A stretch of DNA of 34,623 bases from a virus. This document shows positions 23,907 to 29,756 of this stretch, in pieces (the stretch's first letter is position 1; every line of letters begins with the position of its first letter). Both the position numbers and the translations under genes were made by a program. Location of the stretch: positions 1 to 34,623 of IMG/VR virus record IMGVR_UViG_3300043464_000171; one strand, written 5' to 3'. Under the pieces are notes generated by a model, which was not told the origin of the DNA, did no database searches, and was given only the letters and a program-made list of their open reading frames with translations.

Positions 23907-24330
23907 GCTTTTCCTCCTTTGATTCGACATCCTCGATTTCTGGGGCTTTAATGTTGATTCCAATCACTGACGGTTTGGAGCTGTCATCCTCTGGGCCATC
24001 TAGCAATCCAGACGCTTTGGCCAGCAAGCGCAGCACGCCAACCTTGTCGTACAGCTCCAGCTCCAGCTCGCCATTTTTGTTGACCTTGATCGATTTGATG
24101 GCTTGCAAGGCATGGTCTGGAATCTGGGAACTAGGCTTGATCTTGACTTGCCCCTCATCATCCCAGCTCATGATGTCAGTCAGCTTTGTATTGGCCATGC
24201 AAAGCAGCGTATAGGCCACCGCCTCGCGGTTCTCCATGATCGTGGCAGAGCGCTCTAGCCTACGCTGAATGGATCGCACACCACCCCAGTTTTTAACGCT
24301 GGGCATTTGCCTGGAAAGTTTACTGGCCAT
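23899..24330 (-). CDS. terS: probable terminase small subunit-like protein
   Basis: This 143-residue protein has a central and C-terminal region LTDIMSWDDEGQVKIKPSSQ, IPDHALQAIKSIKVNKNGEL and LELYDKVGVLRLLAKASGLL. It closely follows the pattern of the second half of small terminase subunits, with Asp-x-x-Gly-x-x, 'aIksik', a beta hairpin, and a DK-x-x-xL-x-xL-x-x-x-xGL helix. The N-terminal part is basic and helical and could bind DNA. It would recognise phage DNA for packaging. It is separated from terL by 2 kb and lies in the early operon, which is unusual. The start overlaps the upstream stop (TGATG). Confidence 0.65.
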   Translation of the reverse strand: MASKLSRQMPSVKNWGGVRSIQRRLERSATIMENREAVAYTLLCMANTKLTDIMSWDDEGQVKIKPSSQIPDHALQAIKSIKVNKNGELELELYDKVGVLRLLAKASGLLDGPEDDSSKPSVIGINIKAPEIEDVESKEEKHD

Positions 24331-24593
24331 CAGAACGGCACATCCGAATCGGTGCTGGGCTGGTGAATCGGCGCACTCGCACGCTCTGGGGTATACGCAT
24401 GCCCATTCTTGGGGTTACCAATCTTGCCAGACAAGTAGGCCTTGCCATTGCTGCTAACCTTGTTCCAGGCATCAAAGTAATGCTCGGTACCGTTACTGAG
24501 CTTAATCGTACCCTTCCAGTCTGGATGCGTATCTTTCTCTTTCTTATCGTTTGGCCACAGTGAAAAGTAACCAGGTTTTTGTTCGTATGCCAT
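24330..24593 (-). CDS. SSB-like small protein with acidic C-terminal tip
   Basis: This 87-residue protein contains KKEKDTHPDWKGTIKLSNGT, EHYFDAWNKVSSNGKAYLSG and KIGNP, a compact beta pattern of the OB-like kind also seen in DUF736-like proteins. It ends in STDSDVPF, which resembles the conserved acidic-aromatic tip (DDDIPF) of bacterial single-stranded DNA-binding proteins that recruits partners. It may therefore bind ssDNA during phage replication or recombination. The fold assignment is inference. Confidence 0.6.
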   Translation of the reverse strand: MAYEQKPGYFSLWPNDKKEKDTHPDWKGTIKLSNGTEHYFDAWNKVSSNGKAYLSGKIGNPKNGHAYTPERASAPIHQPSTDSDVPF

Positions 24594-24607
24594 TACTTCA
24601 TTCTCCT

Positions 24608-24784
24608 TTAGGGTGCGAAATTAGATTCATTAATTGCCTCGACAACATCTGCTGTGTCAGCCAGTTTATTGCTTTCAATAATCATGGCCTGAGCAATGGC
24701 GTGGATTGTAAATCCTTGACGCAACAGGCTCAGGGTACAGCTATGCAGCTCTCTACGCAACTTCTCTTTGACATCTGGATCCAT
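24608..24784 (-). CDS. 58-residue helical hypothetical protein
   Basis: The frame starts at ATG 24784 with an excellent AAAAGGAG site: MDPDVKEKLRRELHSCTLSLLRQGFTIHAIAQAMIIESNKL..., stop at 24608. It is predicted to be all-helical and slightly acidic, with no family recognised. It sits between the G-rich intergenic stretch and the SSB-like gene in the early operon. The strong ribosome site and codon pattern support it. Confidence 0.65.
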   Translation of the reverse strand: MDPDVKEKLRRELHSCTLSLLRQGFTIHAIAQAMIIESNKLADTADVVEAINESNFAP

Positions 24785-25019
24785 GGAAATCTCCTTTTAA
24801 AAAAAGTGGGGAAAAATTGAGGGGGACACCCCACGCGATAGCCCAAGGGTGGGGGGGCAAGGGGGTCTGTTTGCGAAACCGACAGCCCCCATCTAACGCA
24901 CCAGACTCGCACCATCTGCTGGCCTGGTGATTTTGTACAGAACCCATACGCTCGTATGAGTTTTGTACAGAACTCTTTAAACGCTCTGTATTCGATTTGT
25001 AGTGTGTCTGGCTACCCAT
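24753..25019 (-). CDS. uncertain 88-residue frame over the repeat/G-rich region
   Basis: The ATG at 25019 has AAGGA five bases upstream, and the first ~40 codons look plausible (MGSQTHYKSNTERLKSS, SVQN twice). The second half crosses a C-rich tract on the coding strand and reads as Pro/Phe/Gly-rich peptide unlike its neighbours, then overlaps the next gene. A 7-codon frame with a better site (AGGAG, ATG at 25035, MGKDKHG) overlaps its start. It may be a real small gene, a decayed one or non-coding. I favour partly non-coding. Confidence 0.35.
   Translation of the reverse strand: MGSQTHYKSNTERLKSSVQNSYERMGSVQNHQASRWCESGALDGGCRFRKQTPLPPHPWAIAWGVPLNFSPLFLKGDFHGSRCQREVA
24847..24865 (+). other. 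G-quadruplex motif
   Basis: GGGTGGGGGGGCAAGGGGG on the plus strand gives four G-triplets with loops of 1, 1 and 3. Further G/C runs (GGGGGACACCCC near 24821) flank it. It is exceptional in this AT-leaning genome and lies downstream of the initiator-like gene, between it and the SSB-like gene. Confidence 0.6.
24931..24975. repeat. iteron-like direct repeats flanking a palindrome
   Basis: TTTTGTACAGAAC occurs at 24931-24943 and 24961-24973, exactly 30 bp apart. Between them lies CATACG-CT-CGTATG (24945-24958), a 6-bp inverted repeat with a 2-base gap. Three-helical-turn spacing with a central palindrome resembles an operator or iteron site. It is 92 bp past the end of the initiator-like gene. 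Confidence 0.6.
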
Positions 25020-25066
25020 GCTTATCCTTACCCATGATCTCGTCTCCTAGATGCCTCTAATCATGT

Positions 25067-26098
25067 TTAAACGGTATGCAATACCTTCAGAAGAGTGTCT
25101 CTGAAGTATCCGATGCGATGAGGTGGGTCTCGCCTCTGGTTTGCAAAGGTCTGAACTGTGTCAGTGACCACATCTGTCCACAGCTGCTCAGTCAGACCAG
25201 CATCAACCAACTCTTCCATCACTTTCAAATCTTGTTCATTCATCGTTCGTTCAACTTTACATGTTGACCAAACTAATTCTTTATAAACTTTTATTAATTT
25301 ATTACTTAACTGTTTATTAACTTCTTTACTAGTTACTAACCTATTTGTTAAAAACTGTGTTCTGTCTACACCGATGTTGACAATGGAGTCAACCTGGGTG
25401 TTGACAATGTGAGCAGTGGAATTGGAGTTATCCACAGAGTTATCCACAGGTTTGGATGACTTATCCACAGCCTTTTTTCTCCTTGTTACACGCTCTTGTT
25501 GGGCGCGAATGACATCCTTAGTCTGCTTAACTGCCAGGGTGTCAGTCTCCTTTGGAGTGGTATCAATCTTCATTACATCGGGTCTGGTCATGCTCTTCAT
25601 TGCCTCCTTGTATTGCTGGTTTAACTGTTGTCGGGTTGCCTCATCCATTTCTTTTTTCTCCTGTCTGACCATGTGAGGCGGCCTGGTGTCCTCAATCGCA
25701 CTGGTGATCGACACTGCATCCTCGGCGCTCAATGTCTTATCAAACACCACTCGGATGGTGTCAGCTCTTTGGCCTCTAAATCCTTTCTTCATTACCTCGA
25801 TATGGCCACGCTCTTTAAGCAGCAGAATCTGACGATTGACTGCTTGCTTGCTGACCTTCAGATCAGCTGCCAGTTTGCGTTGTCCAACCCAAGTAATGCC
25901 AGCTCGGTTGCAGTACGCGCAAAGCATCCCTAAGACGCGTATAGAGCTGTGTGTCAGCTCTTTGTCCTGGATCGCAGCCAACGGTATCACGCAGAACTTT
26001 CTTAGGTCTGGTGGCGCGTCTTTCTGGATTAGTTTTGGCTTACGCTTTGGCAGCGTAAAAGGCACAATGTTGTCGATTGGTTTCAATAGCGCGCTCAT
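25067..26098 (-). CDS. winged-helix replication initiator-like protein
   Basis: This 343-residue protein has at residues about 45-120 a winged helix (LTHSSIRVLGMLCAYCNRAG, VGQRKLAADLKVSKQAVNRQ, ILLLKERGHIEVMKKGFRG), as in phage O/RepA-type initiators and helix-turn-helix regulators of plasmids. The middle (about 130-230) is charged and disordered and includes VD/VN-containing tetrapeptide repeats encoded by the candidate origin. The C-terminal helices end HRIGYFRDTLLKVLHTV. There is no helicase or primase motif. It would bind its own gene's repeats and load the host replisome. A transcription regulator is the alternative. Confidence 0.7.
   Translation of the reverse strand: MSALLKPIDNIVPFTLPKRKPKLIQKDAPPDLRKFCVIPLAAIQDKELTHSSIRVLGMLCAYCNRAGITWVGQRKLAADLKVSKQAVNRQILLLKERGHIEVMKKGFRGQRADTIRVVFDKTLSAEDAVSITSAIEDTRPPHMVRQEKKEMDEATRQQLNQQYKEAMKSMTRPDVMKIDTTPKETDTLAVKQTKDVIRAQQERVTRRKKAVDKSSKPVDNSVDNSNSTAHIVNTQVDSIVNIGVDRTQFLTNRLVTSKEVNKQLSNKLIKVYKELVWSTCKVERTMNEQDLKVMEELVDAGLTEQLWTDVVTDTVQTFANQRRDPPHRIGYFRDTLLKVLHTV
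25262..25470. other. candidate replication origin inside the initiator gene
   Basis: Three perfect DnaA boxes TTATCCACA lie at 25428-25436, 25440-25448 and 25461-25469. Beside them are GTTGAC (25376), GTCAAC (25388) and GTTGAC (25400) elements on a 12-bp period, with TGTTGACAATG repeated at 25375 and 25399. Then comes a stretch of almost only A and T (about 25270-25370, with TTTATTAA motifs). Boxes, repeats and an unwinding element inside the initiator gene mirror lambda ori in gene O. Confidence 0.65.
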
Positions 26099-26099
26099 G

Positions 26100-26288
26100 T
26101 CAGTCTGGCAAGATGTCTCGTTGCTTTACTCTGGCGTTGATGAGCTTGCGAGCTTTGGTCAATGCCTTGCGCTCTACTTGGAGCACAGCGGCCTTGCTTA
26201 CACCCAATTTGTCTGCCACCTCCTGAGCTGTCATTACGGTCATCTCTTTCTTTACTTTGTCTTTGTAATGCTGTGGTAATTTCTTCAC
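26100..26288 (-). CDS. small HTH protein resembling sigma70 region 4
   Basis: This 62-residue protein starts at GTG 26288, overlapping the upstream stop (GTGA). Residues about 19-50 read MTAQEVADKLGVSKAAVLQV, ERKALTKARKLI, which follows the region-4 pattern of sigma factors (sxxEVAxxLGVSxxxVxQxExxALxKxRK) that contacts the -35 element. There is no region 2, so it is not a complete sigma factor. It could redirect host RNA polymerase or repress phage promoters. It precedes the initiator gene by one base. Confidence 0.7.
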   Translation of the reverse strand: MKKLPQHYKDKVKKEMTVMTAQEVADKLGVSKAAVLQVERKALTKARKLINARVKQRDILPD

Positions 26289-26428
26289 TTAACTGCCATC
26301 CATAGTCCGATATTGCTAAACGCATACCCGCTATATACGACTGCCATAGAGGTATTCCCTTTTGTTCCCTGTTCAATGGCCACATAGCCATAGATCAAGC
26401 CTGTCAAAATAATCAACCAACTGCTCAT
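26285..26428 (-). CDS. 47-residue membrane protein
   Basis: The frame from ATG 26428 reads MSSWLIILTGLIYGYVAIEQ, GTKGNTSMAVVYSGYAFSNI, GLWMAVK, stop at 26285. There are two hydrophobic segments (residues 4-17 and about 28-45), so one or two membrane spans. It overlaps the upstream stop (ATGA) and the next start (GTGA), the same tight coupling as its neighbours, which argues that it is translated. The function is unknown. Confidence 0.65.
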   Translation of the reverse strand: MSSWLIILTGLIYGYVAIEQGTKGNTSMAVVYSGYAFSNIGLWMAVK

Positions 26429-26652
26429 TTGTTCTCCTGTTTGTAGTTCCATATCCGCAGCATCTCTGCGTACAGCTGGTCATATCCCTTTTGGCCACGC
26501 TCTTTGTAAACCTCTGCCAGATACTTCTGCCTGGTGTTTTTAGTCCGATAGCGTTTAAAAACCCACATCGCCTCGGTGTAGCAGCGGTACTCCTCGCTGT
26601 ATGTGTTCACCACGCGGCCATCAATCAAAGTGACATCACTCCCTCTTATCAA
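26425..26652 (-). CDS. 75-residue hypothetical protein, TTG start
   Basis: The protein (MIRGSDVTLIDGRVVNTYSE, EYRCYTEAMWVFKRYRTKNT, RQKYLAEVYKERGQKGYDQL...) is basic and helical with many Tyr and Arg residues. The only reasonable start is TTG 26652, with a strong GGGAGGAG site a few bases upstream, inside the end of the nuclease gene. No family with function is recognised. It is probably a nucleic-acid-associated early protein. Confidence 0.65.
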   Translation of the reverse strand: MIRGSDVTLIDGRVVNTYSEEYRCYTEAMWVFKRYRTKNTRQKYLAEVYKERGQKGYDQLYAEMLRIWNYKQENK

Positions 26653-26968
26653 CCATCTCCTCCCTTGCTAATTTGATAAAGTCCTCCACTCTCAGTACGA
26701 CACGCCAGGGCTTGCCATTGCGCCTAAAGGCCACAACTGGGATCTCACCAACCTTGGCAGCTGCCTCCACTTGCAAGCACCAGGGTTCGATCTTGAGAGT
26801 CTCTTGGCGCTTTACTTCAATCCGAAATGGTGGCAGCGTGATGTCATCCTCGCCGTCTCTGGCCTGTCCAAGATTGCGCTTTACATCCATGCCCAATGCA
26901 TCGGACAGAATTTGACACAGCTCTCGCTCACCAGCTGCGCCTTTGGCTCGTTTCCCGCGGCCGTTCAT
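26636..26968 (-). CDS. PD-(D/E)XK nuclease, Holliday-junction-resolvase-like
   Basis: This 110-residue protein shows G-x-x-GERELCQIL (helix with Glu), then QARDGEDDITLPPFRIEVKR, giving the Asp ... Glu-Val-Lys core of PD-(D/E)XK enzymes. A strand follows (EIPVVAFRRNGKPWRVVL). The size and pattern fit small phage resolvases or VRR-NUC-like endonucleases that cut branched DNA during recombination or before packaging. It lies directly after the RHH regulator (ATGA overlap) in the early operon, and its presence is consistent with the YqaJ/RecT pair. Confidence 0.8.
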   Translation of the reverse strand: MNGRGKRAKGAAGERELCQILSDALGMDVKRNLGQARDGEDDITLPPFRIEVKRQETLKIEPWCLQVEAAAKVGEIPVVAFRRNGKPWRVVLRVEDFIKLAREEMVDKRE

Positions 26969-27144
26969 TTGCTGCCCAGGAATCGGTTTAAACGCTCGGA
27001 TACTGGCGCGTATCGTGGTGCCAGATGCTCTTTAATCGACTCCTCAACCAGAGATGACAGGGTTCTGCGTTGATCGTGCGCCGCACGCTCTAGCAAAGAC
27101 CTGGTTTCTGGCCGCAGCCGAATCATTGTAGGTTTAGTTTCCAT
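26965..27144 (-). CDS. ribbon-helix-helix DNA-binding protein
   Basis: This 59-residue protein begins METKPTMIRLRPETRSLLER, followed by AAHDQRRTLSSLVEESIKEH. That is a beta strand with alternating basic residues and then two helices, the Arc/CopG pattern. The tail LAPRYAPVSERLNRFLGSK is basic. It is the first gene of the minus early operon and stands next to the divergent control region at 27145-27320, so autoregulation is likely. CopG-type proteins also control plasmid copy number, and relatives serve as antitoxins; no toxin is visible next to it. Confidence 0.8.
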   Translation of the reverse strand: METKPTMIRLRPETRSLLERAAHDQRRTLSSLVEESIKEHLAPRYAPVSERLNRFLGSK

Positions 27145-27200
27145 GTAATCCTTTGTATATCACCACGCAACTTTAATGCGTAAGGCCTTGATTAACAATT

Positions 27201-27265
27201 GTTGTCAGTATTAGGGTAAATCCTAGTATGGATATATTAAATATTTCTTGACATGCCCTGACAAC
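27201..27265. promoter_or_regulatory. divergent early control region with inverted repeat
   Basis: GTTGTCAG (27201-27208) and CTGACAAC (27258-27265) form a perfect 8-bp inverted repeat around AT-rich DNA. On the minus strand TTGTCA (27264-27259) and TTTAAT (27241-27236) are spaced by 17, a good sigma70 promoter for the RHH operon. On the plus strand TTGACA (27248-27253) lacks a clear -10. RHH protein or the recombinase could bind the repeat. Confidence 0.55.
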
Positions 27266-27320
27266 ATCGTCACCATAGCAACTGTAGTAATTATTTAACC
27301 ACCCAGAAAGAGGAGTTAAC

Positions 27321-27977
27321 ATGTACATAGCCTACTACCGCGTATCAACAGATCGTCAAGGCCAGTCAGGCCTTGGCCTTGAGGCACAACAAGCAGCTGT
27401 CAAGCAGTACGCTGACAGCATTGTCCACAGTTTTACCGAGATCGAGTCTGGCAAAGACAACAACCGCCCACAGTTGGCAGCTGCAATTGCTATGTGTAAA
27501 TCTACTGGCGCAGCTCTGCTAATTGCCAAGATCGATCGTCTCTCACGCCAGGCAGCATTCTTGTTGACTTTGCGCGACTCTGGCGTGCAGATCGTGGCCG
27601 CTGACATGCCACACGCTGGCACCCTGGAGTTTGGCATTCGCGCTGTGGTTGCACAACATGAGCGTGAAGAGATCAGCAAACGCACTAAAGCGGCCTTGGC
27701 TGCTGCCAAAGCTCGCGGCACTGTCTTGGGTAGTCCTAACCCAGAAAAAGGCTCTAAGGCTGGTTTAAAGGCCATCAATGACCGTTGTGATGCTTATGTC
27801 AAGAAAGTCGCACCGATCTTGCAAGATATTGTCAGCCTGGTTGGCACTAACTTGCGCCACATTGCAGCAGAGCTGGAGTTTCGGGGCGTTAAAACGGCCA
27901 GGGGCAATACATCCTGGTACCCAAGCCAAGTATCTAACCTCATCAACAGATTGGAGAGACAACATGAAAGCATTTAA
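27321..27977 (+). CDS. small serine recombinase (resolvase/invertase family)
   Basis: This 218-residue protein has the catalytic domain at residues 1-135: YYRVSTDRQ with nucleophile Ser9 and Arg7, then AKIDRLSR with conserved Asp/Arg, and a long E-helix (GIRAVVAQHEREEISKRTKAA). After AAKARG a C-terminal DNA-binding region follows (LRHIAAELEFRGVKTARG, WYPSQVSNLI). The size is that of resolvases/invertases, without the long C-terminal region of large phage serine integrases. It could resolve multimers, invert DNA or integrate. AGGAG lies 5 bases before ATG 27321. Confidence 0.92.
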   Translation: MYIAYYRVSTDRQGQSGLGLEAQQAAVKQYADSIVHSFTEIESGKDNNRPQLAAAIAMCKSTGAALLIAKIDRLSRQAAFLLTLRDSGVQIVAADMPHAGTLEFGIRAVVAQHEREEISKRTKAALAAAKARGTVLGSPNPEKGSKAGLKAINDRCDAYVKKVAPILQDIVSLVGTNLRHIAAELEFRGVKTARGNTSWYPSQVSNLINRLERQHESI

Positions 27978-28095
27978 CAAACACAATCAATCGTACAAAG
28001 AGCTGTACAAGTACGAGCAAAAAGAAACCGTACTAGATAGGGTCATCGCCACAGTTTCCCTACTGGCCTTCATTCTCATTGTGGCACTTTCATAA
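27964..28095 (+). CDS. 43-residue membrane protein
   Basis: The frame from ATG 27964 gives MKAFNKHNQSYKELYKYEQK, a polar N-terminus, then ETVLDRVIATVSLLAFILIV, a C-terminal membrane helix, and ends ALS. It overlaps the end of the recombinase gene by 14 bases, with GGAGAGAC upstream as ribosome site. A tail-anchored small protein of unknown role. Early small membrane proteins of phages can act in superinfection exclusion, but nothing here proves that. Confidence 0.65.
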   Translation: MKAFNKHNQSYKELYKYEQKETVLDRVIATVSLLAFILIVALS

Positions 28096-28105
28096 GGAGC
28101 TTAAA

Positions 28106-28288
28106 TTGATTAATCGAGATCTTTACCAGGCATATATCCCAGCAGTAAAAACCAATGTTTTAGAAACATTCAAAAAGCATGGTTGGGAGCCACCGTCAGA
28201 CCAGCAGTGCATGCAAGAGAAGTGGGCAACATATCGCAACCTAGCAGCAATTAACGAGGAGATCGCAAATGAACCAAATAATTATTGA
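28106..28288 (+). CDS. 60-residue hypothetical protein, TTG start
   Basis: I chose TTG 28106 because AAGGAG (28094-28099) lies 6 bases before it; an upstream TTG at 28079 lacks such a site. The product (MINRDLYQAYIPAVKTNVLE, TFKKHGWEPPSDQQCMQEKW...) is helical with a central Gly/Pro turn. No family is recognised. The end overlaps the next gene by 20 bases. Confidence 0.6.
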   Translation: MINRDLYQAYIPAVKTNVLETFKKHGWEPPSDQQCMQEKWATYRNLAAINEEIANEPNNY

Positions 28289-28619
28289 TTTCACCAAAGA
28301 ATACCCGCCGCATCAGCGGCATTCAAAGACCAGCAGAGCGTCAGCTGCCAAGTCAGCGCCCCAGTTTTCGGATCGTTTGATTGAAATGCTCAAGTTTTTT
28401 GAGACCTATGTTGAGCGTGGCCTGACTGACCAGGAGGGTCAAGACATCCTCATGATGTCTGGCGATAGTTACAGGCCTATTCGTGTGATCCTGGCCAAGC
28501 ATAACCTGGTAGCAGACACAGGCATGACCAGAAAAACACAAACAGGCAGATCTGCCACAGTCTGGCGCATCACAGGCAATGGCATTCTGGCCATCAGAAA
28601 GGCGAGCAATGGTCAGTAA
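28269..28619 (+). CDS. winged-helix DNA-binding protein
   Basis: This 116-residue protein has a basic N-terminus, then FFETYVERGLTDQEGQDILM, MSGDSYRPIRVILAKHNLVA, DTGMTRKTQTGRSATVWRIT. This is a winged-helix pattern (helix-turn-helix then a beta wing with R-K-T-x-x-G-R-S-A) that I have seen in small phage proteins near replication or recombination genes. It overlaps the YqaJ gene by 11 bases. It could regulate the recombination operon or assist at the origin. Confidence 0.65.
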   Translation: MNQIIIDFTKEYPPHQRHSKTSRASAAKSAPQFSDRLIEMLKFFETYVERGLTDQEGQDILMMSGDSYRPIRVILAKHNLVADTGMTRKTQTGRSATVWRITGNGILAIRKASNGQ

Positions 28620-29571
28620 AGTTACTCCAGACACCATGTTGTCTGCATCGCGGCTGCCAGCTGTGATGGGTATGTCAAAGTACCAGACCGCAAACGATGA
28701 GTTGAAATACTCTATCAATGCGCTGCAAGGTGGCCAACGCGAGGACATCACAAACGAGGCCATGAGCTGGGGAAATACGATGGAGCCCTACATCTTGCAA
28801 GAGACAGCCAAGCGTTTGGAGTTGGCAGACCTGGTTACTGAATACCCAGAGCCAAAGTTTCATGATGTGTTGCCATTGTGTTGCAGTCTGGATGGCACTG
28901 GCATGGGCATTGGCCAGGTTGTTACAACGCAGCCAGAAAAGGGTATTTATGTAGTTGGCCAGGACAGCATTGTGCTTGACGGCATGGGCGTGCTAGAGGC
29001 CAAGCTCACATCTGGCAAACCAGAAGATATGCCGCCGCTTTGGCGTGGCCCCATCCAGCTCCAGGCTCAGATGGATATAGTTAAAGCCAAGTGGGGTTGT
29101 GTAGCAACGCTATACGGTGGCACTGAGCTGCGGATCTTTTTGTTTGCACCACATGAGGACACGCTTGACGCGATAGACAGAGCATGTACTGTCTTTCAAA
29201 AAAAGCTGGACTTCTGGAAAGAGACTGGCGGCATTGACTACTATCCCCCACAAGATAGCGATGATGCCAATAACATCTGGCCAAAAGCACTGGAAGAGAT
29301 GGAGCCTGTACCGCTAGGCCATCAGGCATCAATTCTGGCAGAAACTATTCTGCGCTCTAAGGAGGAGATTAAGTTTCATGAGCGTCAAATCAACACCACA
29401 GAAACAGAGTTAAAGGAGTTGATGAAAGACAACGGTATAGCGCAAGCTGGTGACTACATTATCAAATGGGGTATGCGCTCGTACCGCGCCCAGCCCGAAA
29501 AAATTGTTCCAGCAAAAGAGGCCTATGTCATTCGCCAATCTAATTTATCAATTAAAAAAAGGACACCATGA
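28609..29571 (+). CDS. YqaJ-type viral exonuclease
   Basis: This protein has 320 residues from ATG 28609. An upstream in-frame start at 28579 lies deep in the previous gene. The N-terminus SASRLPAVMGMSKYQTANDE carries the S-R-x-P-x-x-x-G-x-S motif of YqaJ nucleases. EAMSWGNTMEPYILQE supplies a Gly/Glu motif, and VLEAKLTS with IQLQAQMDI gives the E-x-K catalytic core and Gln-rich helix. The C-terminal ~90 residues form a coiled-coil segment. It degrades one strand of dsDNA ends for annealing by the RecT-type partner encoded just downstream. Confidence 0.92.
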   Translation: MVSKVTPDTMLSASRLPAVMGMSKYQTANDELKYSINALQGGQREDITNEAMSWGNTMEPYILQETAKRLELADLVTEYPEPKFHDVLPLCCSLDGTGMGIGQVVTTQPEKGIYVVGQDSIVLDGMGVLEAKLTSGKPEDMPPLWRGPIQLQAQMDIVKAKWGCVATLYGGTELRIFLFAPHEDTLDAIDRACTVFQKKLDFWKETGGIDYYPPQDSDDANNIWPKALEEMEPVPLGHQASILAETILRSKEEIKFHERQINTTETELKELMKDNGIAQAGDYIIKWGMRSYRAQPEKIVPAKEAYVIRQSNLSIKKRTP

Positions 29572-29756
29572 TGCAAGAACCGTCAGAGGCGTTGACAGCT
29601 GCTTACTCAAGAGCTGTAGAGGTAATGGGCAAGGCATTGCCAAGAAATAAAGAAGTGTATGCAGAAGAGCTGGTGCAGTCTGTTGTTGCGCTGGTATTAC
29701 AAACATTTAAAGAGTATTTAGAAAAGGAATTTAAAGATGAATTTAACAAACACTAA
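29568..29756 (+). CDS. 62-residue helical protein between YqaJ and RecT
   Basis: MMQEPSEALTAAYSRAVEVM, GKALPRNKEVYAEELVQSVV, ALVLQTFKEYLEKEFKDEFN, KH. It is fully helical and acidic-amphipathic, with starts at 29568 or 29571. It overlaps the YqaJ stop (ATGA) and the start of the RecT-like gene by 20 bases, so it is translated together with the pair. It could be an accessory factor of the recombination system. No family is recognised. Confidence 0.65.
   Translation: MMQEPSEALTAAYSRAVEVMGKALPRNKEVYAEELVQSVVALVLQTFKEYLEKEFKDEFNKH

Noticed and set aside
26095-26391. 98-codon minus frame overlapping the sigma-4-like gene
   Set aside because: The alternative frames with the 47-residue membrane protein and the HTH protein show start-stop overlaps and sensible composition; this frame is Gln/Arg-rich noise.
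27356-27778. 140-codon minus frame opposite the serine recombinase
   Set aside because: The plus strand encodes a clear recombinase with catalytic Ser and Arg; the opposite frame is a Ala/Arg/Ser-rich shadow.
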